Part shown: piece after piece, positions 1 to 11,299 of the stretch
Layout of the letters: every line of letters begins with the position of its first letter
How positions within the stretch are numbered: position 1 is the stretch's first letter
Assembly (NCBI GenBank): GCA_963930655.1
Contig: OZ005621.1
Coordinates: 18,897,001-18,961,000, forward strand
From: Myrica gale
Taxonomy: Eukaryota > Streptophyta > Magnoliopsida > Fagales > Myricaceae
Direction of reading: 5' to 3'
Length of the DNA stretch: 64,000 nt
Program-made: the position numbers and the translations under genes
The notes under the pieces: generated by a model
Database searches by the model: none
Told to the model about the DNA's origin: nothing
What the model saw: only the letters and a program-made list of their open reading frames with translations

Positions 1-2940
1 TCGAACTTTAGAATGTCATTCAATCCTGCCAGATTAGAATTCTGAGCCAAACCTGCTCGCCGATCATCTAGGTGGTTTGGCTCGACGATCATCTACAATC
101 ACCGGCATGCCCGGGTTGGGTAGAACCAAATTCAATGAAAATGTTTGTCTTTGGATGAGCAGGCACTTTTAAGCCTGTCACTAATGCAATCTTGGGGAAA
201 ATTTTGGGGAAAACATATAATTGCGCACTTCACCTCAATGTAGTCTACCCTAGTCCTAGCCAGTTATTCGTGATCTTGTTCTATGAGTGATCACTTTTTT
301 GCATCAGTGTCCAGGCTTCTAGATATGCTTACATAGTCAAAGAATATTTTCTCAAAAAATTTGAAGTGATAGGACTTATGATACAGGATCCAGGCAAAAT
401 ACAAATATATGCTTATAGATGTTGGTATGTAGTCTCTCCCTCTACCAGGATCCAAAATGGATATGTTAAAGAAAAGGAAGAGCTGAAACTACCCAATATC
501 AGTTCCTCTAGTAATAAATCTAAATCATCTGCAACGAGTGAATGAAAGATATTGATAGGTCTAGGTAACGATATTGCCGGTAGCAAAGAGCAGCAGAGAG
601 AGCCTCTCTGCTATCCACTACCAATAAGCTTGAAGCCTCTCCGCTACTGCATTACCAGAGGTGGTATTCATGTAATTGGCATATGACACCTCTGGTAACT
701 TGTTGTCGCCAGAATGGAGTCAATGGACCGATTTTTGGGTCCATTCTGCTAACTTTTTGGGTGACCGAAATGAACCTAATTCCAAGAACAACTGTGATGA
801 GAGAGAATACAAAGAGTGAAGACAATGACACAAGAGAAGAGAGCTGAGACGGAAAGAAGAAATTTTCATGAAGGGGGGCTTGCTCATGTAGAGTAAAATT
901 AAAATTATTATTAAAAAAGTACAAAAAATAAGAAAAACTTGTGGAATCTGAAATTCCGTGAATTGGGCCAAATTTTCAGTTCCGGTTCTGTGAAACCACG
1001 AAACCAGCTATGGTTCTTGTCCCAGAAGCTGGCAAACTCAGCTATGTGGTTCCTGGAACTAACCGCCGGTTTGTTTTCACAGGCCTAGATATTGTTTCTA
1101 GGGCTATGTCTTCTGCTGTTTTCAGTAGGTATATATCATCTGCAAAGAGTAAAAGGAATATCATTTCAATCCTTCCAACCAGAGGGAGATATTTCTTGAT
1201 GCTTTTAATTGAGCAGGCATCTGCTTTCAGTCACAAAAGTGAGTGAAAGAGTATTTGGTTGGATGAATGATTTAAAAAGGTTAAGTATGAGTTTGACTTC
1301 AAAAAATCACAAAAATGGGAAAAAGAGTTTGGTGATCTTCCAAAATCAAACTCTTCAAATCACGGGTAGGCTCAACTATCTCAGGCGGTCTTAGTCAATA
1401 TGCTTTTTATTAACAGTGGAGAAAAATGGGGTATATAGCTAGAAAGACTAAGGAAGAACCAACTTTGGATGATCGCACATAAGATAAGTAGGACAGAGCA
1501 TTCTACTGTCTTGATTATTACATTTGATGCAACTAGAAATCAAGGGTGTCATTCCCATGCACAACTGAAGAGATTTGAAATGAATTTGCCAGGACTTGTT
1601 CAAAAACTGGGAGTAGCACATAGTAGTATTTGAGTTAAAATGTCAGGTTCACAAGACGACACAATTTTATTGGGATGGGTGTATTCTAGTTTCCAGCAAG
1701 CTTAATTTCAAAAATGGTCAAGTTCATTTCTTTGAGTGGTATTTGCTTAAGTCCAAAATGAATTCGAAAAGGGGTTATATTTCATTCTCAACACTTTATT
1801 CAAACATGATTCAGTCATAAGTGTACGGATACAAATTTGAAATGCTCGGCATCCACGATTTGTTTCTTTAAATCTGATGGCCAGATATGCGACACATCGG
1901 TTTAAGGAAATTGAGCCTGCACGCTGCTCGGTTCAGCCTTGCTCGGGCACGAGTTGACTCAGCTGGCTAAACTTTTTATTTTTATTTTTATTTTGGCTTG
2001 AACCTGTGAACCCCTTTATCCCTGTCTTATTTCTCATTTTTGTCCCCTTGCAGGCCCCTTGCACCCTCTCTTTGTAGTTGCTCCTCTCAAGCGTGCCAGA
2101 CAGACCTCCTCTTGCTGGACAGAACCTCAAATCCAATTATTAATATTTGCTAGTATTGAACTTCCTTTCCAGATTAAGTCTTTTCTTTCAGTTTTATTGT
2201 TTTATATCTTCAAAATCGTTAATGAAGACCTTCAACAAGTCTCTACCAACTAAAAGTGGGGATATTTATTTGCTACAGATTTTCATAACAGAATTATGTG
2301 TCTTTTTTTGTTCGATTTTGTTTCTGCAGTATCACTTGCAATTCATACAGGGAGATTGTTGCTATCTATGTAATATATCAAGTGCAACAACTAATATCTA
2401 CCATATTATTACGACAGGTTACAAAGTGTTGCGTACTTGAAGATCAGAGGTTGAGAAGAATTCAGAATTTACCATTCTGCATGATTAAACATTCCAACAT
2501 TTAAAATGTGATGAAGTTGTGGAGGTATGCAGTTTGCCAGAGTTAAGCAGGCCAATTCTATTGATTTCTTTCCTGCATTTAATTATTCAGAATTTGCACC
2601 TAGACGTAGAACATCTTAGCTATGTTCCATTAGAACAAGGAGCTGTGTTGTAACATATTGGGATTGACATTTCTTTCACTGTATATTCTTGTACGCTCTA
2701 ATTTTAGGAATTCTTTTTTTTTTTTTGTTAAAATGCTAAACTTGAATGTGTTTACCTGCTTTAGGAACAAAGAAATAGCCAATATCTTAGACTCGTATTG
2801 CTCTTGAACTCGCACAAACTGCCTTGTGTTCACAATCTACACGATCGGGTACATACCATTCTTAAAAAACTAGATAGTACGTGTAAATACTTTGGTAGCA
2901 ATATCGTGTCTTTTATTAACTAGAGCTATTGAATTTAAGC
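1..2940. other. No recognisable gene; left part of duplicated block
   Basis: Only short open frames occur here. One at 1,010-1,246 (+, 78 codons) is repeated at 33,794-34,102 (102 codons from an earlier start), but this follows from the duplication and is not independent conservation. I do not recognise its product. An A/T-rich stretch near 895-940 and a T-run near 2,708 are present. The region may be the 5' flank or subterminal part of the MULE, but I could not find terminal inverted repeats. Confidence 0.4.
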
Positions 2941-2950
2941 AGGTTGATAA

Positions 2951-4945
2951 ATGATGGAGATGCAAGGCATTAACCCAAATATAGATAGACGAGGGTCTAG
3001 TAGTACCTCAAACCCGGATGGTTCGTCAATTTCTTTAGTTTCTTTGTTGACGGATTCAAATAGATTCCATTTGTTTTATTTATATGGTTGGATTGTGCAG
3101 GTGAAATGGTTCGGGCAGATAACGGGGAGGCTGTAAATATTTGGACCTTAGAGTTTAGAGATGACGAGCATGCATATGATTGGTACAACCGTTACGCAAT
3201 TAGTGCTGGATTTAGCATCCGTAGGCATGCCGGATTTAAGAATAAAGAAAAAGGGTATTATACAAGCAGATCGTTCGTGTGTAGTAAAGAAGGGTTGAGA
3301 AAAGAGAAAGAACAAGATATGCCGGCAAAGAAGGAACGACGGAATACCAGATGTGGGTGTCTTGCTAGTTTCACCATTCAGCGGCAGTCAAATGGGAAGT
3401 ATTGCACATTTGATTGGTGCGCACAACATAACCACGAATTGGCTACACCAACGAAAGCGCACTTGCTTCGTTCACGTAGACATATCAACAAATTACAGCA
3501 TCACGAGTGTGACAATGCAGACATAGCAAACACCCCCCCGAAGCTAGCAAATGATTTGAGGGCAGCCCAAGTTGGGGGTAAAGATCTTTTAAAAATGGAC
3601 TTGAAACACCATCTGAGCAATAGAAGAAGTAAATCCATGGGGGTTGGAGTAGCCTGTGCACTTAATTGGTTTGGTGATCCGCATAGGAATTCACAATTCT
3701 TCTATAAAGTTATGTTGGACGATGATGAGAAAATTAGTAACGTATTTTGGTGTGATCACAACATGCAGAATGACTATGCACTTTTTGGGGACTGTGCTAT
3801 TTGATACCACATACATGACAAATAGTGAGCACAAACCATTGGGAGCATTTTTGGGAGTGAATAATCACCGGGAACTAGTAGTATTCGGGGCATGTATGTT
3901 GTTTGATGAGACAACACAATCATTCAAGTGGTTGTTTGAGATTTTCGTTGAGTGTATGGAAGGGAAGACACCTCAATCTCTTTTTACTGATCAAGATACT
4001 GGAATGCTTACTGCAATTCCTATTGCCTTACCAGACACGCATCATTTTCTTTGTGAATGGCATATTAACCAGTATGCAGTGAAGAATCTTGGTCCGTTGT
4101 TTGGCAATAGAGACTTCAAAAAAGATTGGAATAAGCTTCTATTTGATAGTGATGTAGATGATTTTGATCTTGTTTGGTTTAAGTCTAGATGTAGATGATT
4201 TTGATCTTGTTTGGTTTAAGTCTACACCCCAAATATTTTGAATCTTTTTGTGGAACAGACGGAGGAAAGTTATTGGATTGCACTTGATTGTCAGAAGGAG
4301 AGTGCTGGATCCGAAGAGGTCAAGGTACATGTTTGCAGCCACGACCCAACCCACAACTGTGAGACAGCCAAGCGGCATGTGATCACCACTATAAATGAGT
4401 TTCATCAATGCAGTTGCAAATACTTCAACTTTGTTGGTATCATCTGCAGCCACATAATATGGTTGCTAAAACGAAAGAATCCTTGCTTCTTTATCCCAGA
4501 AAAGTATATTTTAAGGCGGTGGACAAGAAAGCCAATGATGATAGCCACTCCAAAGTCTCCATCAAACGTAAGGCTTGATTCGAATTCGGAGAGGGCAATC
4601 AGCTGCAAAAAATATATGGACCTCTATGCTTCCACTATTATGAAATATGGGGATGCACCAGAAGCATGGGATGTCCTCCAGCGTCATTATGTCGCACTGG
4701 TGGAGCGGCTGATGCTCCTAGAGCAGATGGAGTCGTGTGAGATTGGTGAAGCGGCTGATGCTCTAGTGACGATTACTAAACAAGAGCCGAAACATCAAAG
4801 CAACAAGCAGGTGAAGAGAACGCTTGAACAAAGTAAAAAGTCATTGGGTGGTCTCAAGAGTGGTTGTGCTACATCGTCCCAACCAGTAGCTCGTCACTTG
4901 CAGTTAGAGGATGAGTCTAACGTAATTCTCCAACTTTATGCTTAG
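2951..4945 (+). pseudogene. FAR1/MULE-type transposase pseudogene (copy 1)
   Basis: This is the counterpart of the intact 711-codon gene at 35,920-38,055. The N-terminal FAR1 DNA-binding region (frame from 3,088) and the C-terminal SWIM zinc-finger part (frame 4,238-4,945) are readable. Breaks relative to copy 2 are a 3-nt loss near 3,662, a 2-nt loss near 3,789 that shifts frame and stops the first half at 3,804, and a central deletion of roughly 310 bp. At about 4,180-4,222 the deletion is replaced by a short repeat of the preceding 35-40 bases. The deleted part covers the end of the MULE domain. No full-length transposase can be made from this copy. Confidence 0.9.
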
Positions 4946-6700
4946 TTTCCATTTGATATAACCATTTCATAAAAGTTTTTTTGTTTTTAAATTCTTTCCC
5001 AGGTTTTAAACGAGGATTAACAACATTTGCAATGTGGACGGTATGAAAGCCTCGACAGCTTCTAAGATTGGCAGATGTATGAGGTTCATTGTTTGGGATG
5101 TATTTGGTTTTTTTTTTAATGTTTTGTGGTGTTGGATTGTATGCAGGTAGTTTGGACTTTTTATTATTATTATTTTGGTTGGTTAATGGAACTTTGTTGT
5201 TAGTATATGTTGTGACTTTTTATTTATTTATTTTTCAGGAGTGAGTTTTGGCTGTAACAATGGTAGTCCTATGCACGAAGGAGATCCGAATTTGAGGATG
5301 TTGTTATGGCATAATGTTATGATAGACATGTTATTATAGATTTGTGGATTTATGTGGATGATGGGGATGTTATTATGGATTTGTGGATGGCTTTATGGCA
5401 TGTGGTTATGGCTTTTTTTATGCTTGATCCGAATTTGAAGTGATTATCATGTTATCTTTCTTGCATATTTCATCCATCCTACTTCTTCGCAACATGGTAC
5501 TTGTGCGGCACATGGAACTAGTTTATTTGGGATTATATTTTTGTTTCTGCTGATGTACTCGGAGAAATCCTAATGAACTACCGTGCTCTTATTCCAGTGA
5601 CTTTCTCAAATCCTACCCCACACACTTCTCCAGGGGAAATTAAACAATGCCACCAATAAAAGCTCCAATCCCAATGACAATCACAATCTCCAATGGCATT
5701 GTAATCAATCGTGCCATGACAAGTCCAAATATCCATACACGGAAGTGGGAAAAACAGGGTACTTGTGACACATTCTCGTCCATGGGAAATCAAAGTTTCA
5801 TTCATAGGGGCATAAGTACACATTTTCTACATTGGTCATAAATGGAAACAGGGCGTCAATTTATTAAAGGGACATCGGAGCCGAGACTCTACAATATTTA
5901 TCAACGAAGGCAAAACCAATAATTTAGTTTATTTGCCGTCTGAATAGACTTCACTTTCTTTGCCATCATTGGTAAAACCTCCATTCCACGGGCGCAAGTA
6001 TGGGCATCGAACCATGACATTGGAGCACTTTACGATGCCATACGAGTATACACTTCGGTTAGATATCAGCGCTGTTTTTTGAAATCTGCAGCGAACAAAA
6101 TTATTTTCTATCTTAATAAGGTATAAAAAAGGGGGTCTAAATGGCTAAATCCCAATACGATTTGCCCATTCATATAAGGTACAAAAAAAGGAGTCTACAT
6201 GCCGACAACATATCATAATAAGCTCGGTCAACTACTCTGCAGGTTCTAATTGATTTCGACCATTCAAAAGCTCTGCTAGCTGTTGCTACCTCTAACCTGC
6301 TGAATATATGTGAGAAATCTTTAGATGTCCACGACAAAGCACTCACCCGAAATAGGAAACTGAAAAAAAAAAACCTTGAAAATTGAAAGACTCAAGAAGA
6401 TCCTATAGACAAATGAACTGATTGTGACTTAAAAATAACAAAAAAAGAGAGAACCGTATTCATGACCTTCGTATTAAGATTATGTGGAGGTAAACACGCA
6501 GGTAAGCACAACTGATAGGAGATCATGCTTCATGAAGCAGAACAATAACGAAAGTATCTCTTGGTGCCAAACTCAATGTCTACAAACTTCTTGCAATGAA
6601 AAAAGACTCCTTGATCCAAGAACCATTTCTATCTTTCAGGAAATAAAAAGGAAACCACTCATTTGGCCTATGCAAACAATTGGCATGTGACATGACTTAA
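4946..6700. other. 3' flank of the transposase gene; no coding sequence seen
   Basis: The stretch is AT-rich and duplicated at 38,056-39,800. It holds a run of imperfect GT/AT-rich repeats (5,290-5,420, variants of a 'TTATGGATTTGTGG' phrase), perhaps 3'UTR. The open frames are under 85 codons and do not resemble known proteins. It may include the 3' end of the MULE, but no terminal inverted repeat was identified. Confidence 0.35.
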
Positions 6701-6779
6701 TGTGGAAGTGACTGTGACATGGCTTAATGTGGAAGATGTTGCTGACGTAAGTCTTACACATAAACGGAGAAGTATTCTT

Positions 6780-7262
6780 CGGAATTCAAGTTATCTTACT
6801 TTGTCGTCTTTTCACCGGAGACTGGGCAGTATTTTGTAGTTTGTTAACTCGAGACTGGACCTGAGATAAAGACTCAATGACTTGGTATGGATTACTTGCA
6901 AAGGCTAGGGTCAATGCAAATCGTGGTTTACCTATTTGACTTACTAGGGCTAAAGAAGACTGGGGTTTGACTTTGGCCATAGAAGATGATTTAGGTATTT
7001 CCCATAAGACATGGAAGCTATTAAAATAGTTTACAGCGGAACTAGAGGTTCGTAAGTGACTATATGACCTGGCCTAAGGACAATTTGTCAGGGACAACTT
7101 TGGATTTTGTGGAGTTGATTTATCAGGTTCTTTTCCTTTGGGTTTAAGTGCCATGAGATTCCTGCAAGAATTCATAGGTGAGGAAATCAGGGATACTATT
7201 CTGGCTTCCTTTAAAATATTCAATATCAAAATGAAAGATACTTAATATAGCCTGTCATCGGC
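6780..7262 (-). pseudogene. Endogenous pararetrovirus fragment (second-ORF N-terminal part)
   Basis: Read on the minus strand, this matches the caulimovirid array at about 20,050-20,520. The stretch around 7,150-7,260 ('GCCATGAGATTCCTGCAAGA' and following bases) is nearly the same as 20,400-20,520, the RNase H / second-ORF junction. The frame 6,980-6,786 shares spaced motifs (GKP, AQSP-KR-QSK) with the array protein at 20,485-19,724. It is broken by several stops and ends abruptly where a LINE relic begins near 7,265. Copy 2 has the same fragment at about 39,890-40,370. Confidence 0.75.
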
Positions 7263-7264
7263 CA

Positions 7265-7630
7265 AAAACTTGTTTTTTTAAGCAAAAGCACTACCAGATT
7301 AACAACCAGATAGTATGAACCAACAACAAAAGCATGAACAAAATTCAAACTAAGAAAACAAAAAAAATCAGCAGCAGCAGCCCACTTAGCCATGAGGTGA
7401 GCAAGGCAATTACGGCGACGAGGTATACAACCAAGTGAATGTGCAACATGAGAATCAAAGAAATAATTCAGAATAGACACCATCCAATCTTCAGCTTGCC
7501 AACTAATCCAAGCAGCTTGGTCAAAAACATCCTGGACCAGAACTACAATCACTCTCAGAGATAAACTGAGCAGGGGGCTAGGAAGACACAATCCGGACAA
7601 CAGCAAACAAGGCAGCTGTTTCTCCAAGCA
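7265..7630 (-). mobile_element. LINE relic, RNase H domain and 3' end
   Basis: The minus-strand frame 7,627-7,226 contains a C-terminal segment of the plant non-LTR RNase H (RVT_3) type, with an 'AHLMAKWA' motif following 'IPRRRNC'. On the minus strand the relic ends in a short A-run at about 7,267-7,273 and sits between two pararetrovirus pieces. It is therefore a 5'-truncated LINE insertion into viral DNA. The same block is at about 40,375-40,709. I saw no clear target-site duplication. Confidence 0.6.
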
Positions 7631-7639
7631 GGGGATCTT

Positions 7640-7775
7640 GGAGAGGGATACGCTTAGTGTAATTTACTAGTAATATTTCAAGCTGATTTCAAGATTAAAC
7701 AAGAAATTTTTAGTTAGGATTGATTTCAAAAGTGCAAAATTTGTCAGCAACATCTTCCATTGAGCTATGTCACAG
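7640..7775 (+). pseudogene. Short pararetrovirus RNase H fragment, inverted relative to the neighbouring fragment
   Basis: On the plus strand, bases around 7,695-7,765 translate to a stretch with the motifs KFLVRID and KSAKFV. This is the third RNase H catalytic-Asp region seen at about 20,560-20,620 on the minus strand of the viral array. The neighbouring fragment (6,780-7,262) lies in the opposite orientation, so an inversion accompanied the LINE insertion. A copy is at about 40,755-40,860. Confidence 0.6.
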
Positions 7776-8590
7776 TCAAAATGAATCAATTTTCCCATTT
7801 TACATACCATATATGACTTCACCGCTAAAAGCAAGACAGAAATATCGAGAACAATCCATATATAGATTGTATTTCCTCTAAGAAGTACCGTACTTATGTT
7901 ATTTTCTGCATTCCGTGTTTTACACATGAATTTGAATAAAATCCGAATAACAGTAGACTGTCCAAAGTAGTTAAACTACTCATGCAAGACAATGACTTGC
8001 ATGAGCAAAACTGTTTAATTTCAAGACTTTTCCAGAAAAGGATGTTATTTATAATTGTGGAGGGCTTGTCACTTGTGTTGTCGGAGATCATTTCTTTGGA
8101 ATCTCAATCTTATTTGATTGCACCAATGGAATCCGTTGGCACAGAACAAAAGCAAACCAACAAAAGTTCTCACTTCGGTGGACATAGAGAACTCTTTTTC
8201 TTCGTTAGCGAATTCAGTCGAAGAGAAGTTGGAAAGCTTGCCTCTGTTATCCAAAGCATGTAGCATCCATAGAGCTCCTGAGCTACTATGTCATGGCAAT
8301 AAAAAGTAATATACACCTCACATAGTCAAGGAGGTACATGAATTTTTTTATCAAACAGACCAAGAAAGTATGAAGTTCTATATTCAACTTATAAAGGAGA
8401 AGGAAGCAAAAGTGTGTGATTGTTACTCAGAAACCATTCAGTTTACTAGTGATGAATTTGTCAAAATTATTCTGGTGGATGCTGCCTACATTATTGAACT
8501 CTTGTCAAAGGTCTATTGCAATGATGTGGATGACAAAAATGACGGCATATTTAATGGGGATATTTATTTAATTGATTTTTTTTAGTTCAT
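7776..8590. other. Unassigned stretch between viral fragment and chromovirus leader
   Basis: The open frames here are short (8,370-8,585 + is the longest plausible, 71 codons), and they recur in copy 2 only because of the duplication. I recognise no domain. The right end is AT-rich and grades into the chromovirus LTR-like leader. Confidence 0.3.
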
Positions 8591-8865
8591 TTAGTTGTGA
8601 TTTAAATTTTATTAGATTATGAGTTATTATGTTTTATTAAGTTTTGGCCCATAGACTTTTAGGGTTTGTTTAGGACATTTTGTTTTCTATTTAAGGTTTG
8701 TGAGAACCCTAATATCATTTAAGACTGAGATTATAAAATTATTGCAGCTGCCTTTTGCATTTAAACGTGTTTTCCCCTCTCCTTGGCTAATTTCTTCTCT
8801 TATTCCCTATTCTTTCATGATTTCTTTATTTCAGTCCTAATTCTCCGTTATATTCCGCATCAAAT
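8590..8865 (+). mobile_element. Probable remnant of a chromovirus 5' LTR (copy 1)
   Basis: The stretch lies immediately 5' of a tRNA-Met primer-binding site, as a 5' LTR would. It carries a TATA-like 'CTATTTAAGG' near 8,689 and a T/C-rich downstream part. The left LTR boundary is not identifiable and no matching 3' LTR was found. Copy 2 is at about 41,675-41,948. Confidence 0.5.
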
Positions 8866-8877
8866 TGGTATCAGAGC
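8866..8877 (+). other. Primer-binding site, initiator tRNA-Met (chromovirus copy 1)
   Basis: TGGTATCAGAGC is the complement of the 3' end of plant initiator tRNA-Met, the usual minus-strand primer of plant chromoviruses. In copy 2 (41,949-41,960) the first base is C. The RT begins only about 350 bp downstream, so gag and protease are missing. Confidence 0.85.
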
Positions 8878-9176
8878 TAAAATTCCTATTTCTTTTCCCG
8901 TTTCTTTTGGTTGTGCGACACTATAAATCCACAAAAGTGCCTATTGCTGTGTTTTGGTTTCTTGGTGTTCTTCGGTGTGTGAGTTGGTCGCCAGCGCAGC
9001 CCACTCAGCCTTTGCCGACGTCTCTCGGAGCTCCGGCAGCCACTGTTTGGCCCTTTTCCGGCGATACAGATGTGTCCAAGGCCGTTTCATTTTTTTTCGT
9101 TGTGATTTTTCCAAATTTTAGCCTATTTTTGAGTTTCTACATGATTTTCAATCCACATAGGTGAAACCCACTTCAT

Positions 9177-10103
9177 TATGCCGCCAGCAACCACCCGTTT
9201 CAGTCCATTTCAGTGATTCCGACCGATATTTTCGGTTCCAGCCGATACACACCCGGTTCTGGCCGATCAACAAGATCACTGTCGAGTATAGTTTCCCCAT
9301 CCCTAGGCTTGATGAAAGATGGCTCTTGGAGAATGTGTGTTGATAGTCGAGTCATCAACAAGATCACTGTCAAGTATCGTTTCCCCATCCCTAGGCTTGA
9401 TGATATGTTGGACATGATGGCTGGCACCATAATCTTTTCTGAGAACGACCTTAAAAGTGGATATCATCAGATTAGAGTCTGCCCAGGTGATGAGTGGAAG
9501 ATTGCCTTCAAGACGAAGGTTGGTTTTTATGAGTGGTTAGTCATGTCGTTTGGTCTTTCTAATGCCCCTAGTACATTCATGCGGGTCATGACACAAGCTC
9601 TTAGGCCATTCATGGGACAGTTCTTAGTGGTCTACTTTGATGATATCTTTATTTTTAGTAAGTCTTGTGCTCAACACTTAGATCATCTCGAACGGGTTTG
9701 TTCCACCCTCCGGAAAGAGTGTTTATATGCTAATGTGAAGACGTATTCTTTCTTTATTACTAGTGTTGTCTTCCTACGATTCATTGTTTCCTCTGATGGA
9801 GTGTCTGTTGATCCTACGAAAAAGCAAGCAATTGTAGATTGACCTACACCCAAATATATTCATGATGTTAGGAGTTTTCATGGTCTAGTTACCTTCTATC
9901 GTCGATTCATTAAGGGGTTTAGCACTATTATGGCTCCTCTAACAGAGTGTATGAAGAAAAGAGAGTTCAAGTGGTCTCCTCAAGCTATGAAAGCTTTTGC
10001 GGATGTTAAGAAGAGAATGATCGTTTAGTCATGGGCCTTCCTGATTTCTCTAAAGTGTTTGAAGTTGAGTGTGATGCATCAGGTATTGGCATAGGTGGAG
10101 TTC
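9177..10103 (+). pseudogene. Ty3/gypsy chromovirus reverse transcriptase fragment (copy 1)
   Basis: The open frame 9,213-9,842 encodes RT with the palm motif around 'LKSGYHQIR', the '[11 protein letters not shown]' segment and the catalytic YFDD box. A TGA at about 9,840 replaces a Trp codon expected in this family ('VDWPTP' type). RNase H follows in frame for about 260 bases, with a TAG near 10,026, and is cut at about 10,103. Upstream there is an internal near-repeat of about 45 bp (9,268-9,313 and 9,356-9,400) shared by both copies, so it predates the duplication. Gag and protease are absent. The fragment is non-functional. Confidence 0.9.
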
Positions 10104-11290
10104 TCTCTCTCTCATCTCTTAGGTGTTGTTTAGTCCTTAATATTGTGCGAGTGTGGGTATCCCCACAAGAAGTTTTTCAGGCAAATTTCTAATTGATAAA
10201 AGAAAGCCTCTTCATGCGATTAGTGGATGTTGGAACATGTTGTTTGGAAGTAAGAGTGGATCGAATATCACATCTTTTATGTGTTTAATTAGTGACAGTG
10301 TTCACACTTTTTCCTTATGCCAACAAGTCTTGACTATTCTAATGGAGTCGTCAATGTTTGCAATAGACAACAAAAGCCTACGATTTAATATCTTCTTTTA
10401 TATTTCTATGCCAATTAGTTTCTTCTGGATTTCTTCTTCTTTTTTATTTATTTATTTTTGTTTTCTTCTTGGATAGGTTTGGGAAAATTTCTTGATATTT
10501 GATTTGACTTCAGTACTTAGAAGATACTTCAGAGTAGGCTTGAACCCGTTTATTAGTCCATGCTACACCTTGGCCCCTGGGCCAGAAGACTTGGGTATAT
10601 TTTGTGTTATATTCTAGAATAGAAATATTCTATGGTTGGTTCAGATTGATTATCCATCTAGCAAAGGTGAACAAAAACACAAACTCAGCCCCAATAAACA
10701 ACCTCATATTTATAAACATGCAGAAAGAGAGATGTGACTTAATTGAAGCATGCATTTAATTGATATGTACCAAATCATATTGCATTGATATATGATCTGT
10801 CGAAGGCCAGTACCGTCTATGTCTTCTGTAATTGATTTAGAGTCTGACCAAGATGTCCCTAAACGTACTCCTACCTCTACCAACCAAAGTTGCCCGCCTT
10901 CCAAATGTAAAGTATTAAGGCAATGTGAAGAAGTTAAACAAGATGATATTCGTTGCAAGTGTGCTTGATCTTAAAGGAAAATTAGGTGTGGTAGTATTGG
11001 TTGAAGAAAATATATACACCGGAGTTGACAAGTACTTTGATATCATTTACAAAGTATTTGTTAGAAGATTTGTTTGAAAATTATAACATAGTCTATTGAG
11101 ATTCAAGCATGACATGTCCACAGGTTTATTATTTTCTAGATTCTAATGTATTTCTTTTAATTATTTGAATCTTCTTTGATTTTTATATTATTTGTAGTTT
11201 CCAACTTGTTTCTTTTAATTATTTCTACATAGGGTTTGAACCTCATCCATCTGCTAGTTGTGATTATTCTATTGATGATGCCTCTAGCTT
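10104..11290. other. No assignable gene between chromovirus fragment and viral array
   Basis: The stretch begins with a CT-rich run. A plus-strand frame near 10,800-10,970 contains a Ser/Thr/Cys-rich stretch ending at a stop, followed by AT-rich DNA with T-rich tracts (11,100-11,230) that look intronic. I recognise no protein. It marks the breakpoint of the duplicated block. Confidence 0.3.
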
Positions 11291-11299
11291 TAGTGATGT

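Larger units (their letters stand above)
1..10103. repeat. Segmental duplication, copy 1 (truncated by window start)
   Basis: The sequence from base 1 reappears in the same orientation from about 32,836, and the two run in parallel with scattered substitutions and small indels for about 10 kb. They part at about 10,103: this copy runs into a CT-rich unrelated sequence, while copy 2 continues through the chromovirus RNase H. The duplicated block contains an unassigned 3-kb left part, a FAR1/MULE transposase gene, pararetrovirus and LINE fragments, and the 5' part of a chromovirus. The left edge is unknown because the window starts inside it. Confidence 0.93.

Noticed and set aside
1010..1246. 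Small ORF conserved in both duplicated blocks, considered as a gene
   Set aside because: Its conservation follows from the recent duplication. It has no recognised domain, and its length differs between copies because of small indels. It is left as unassigned.
8866..8877. tRNA-like sequence, considered as a tRNA gene
   Set aside because: Only 12 bases complementary to the tRNA-Met 3' end are present, with no cloverleaf. It is a retroelement primer-binding site. The same applies at 41,949 and 23,162.
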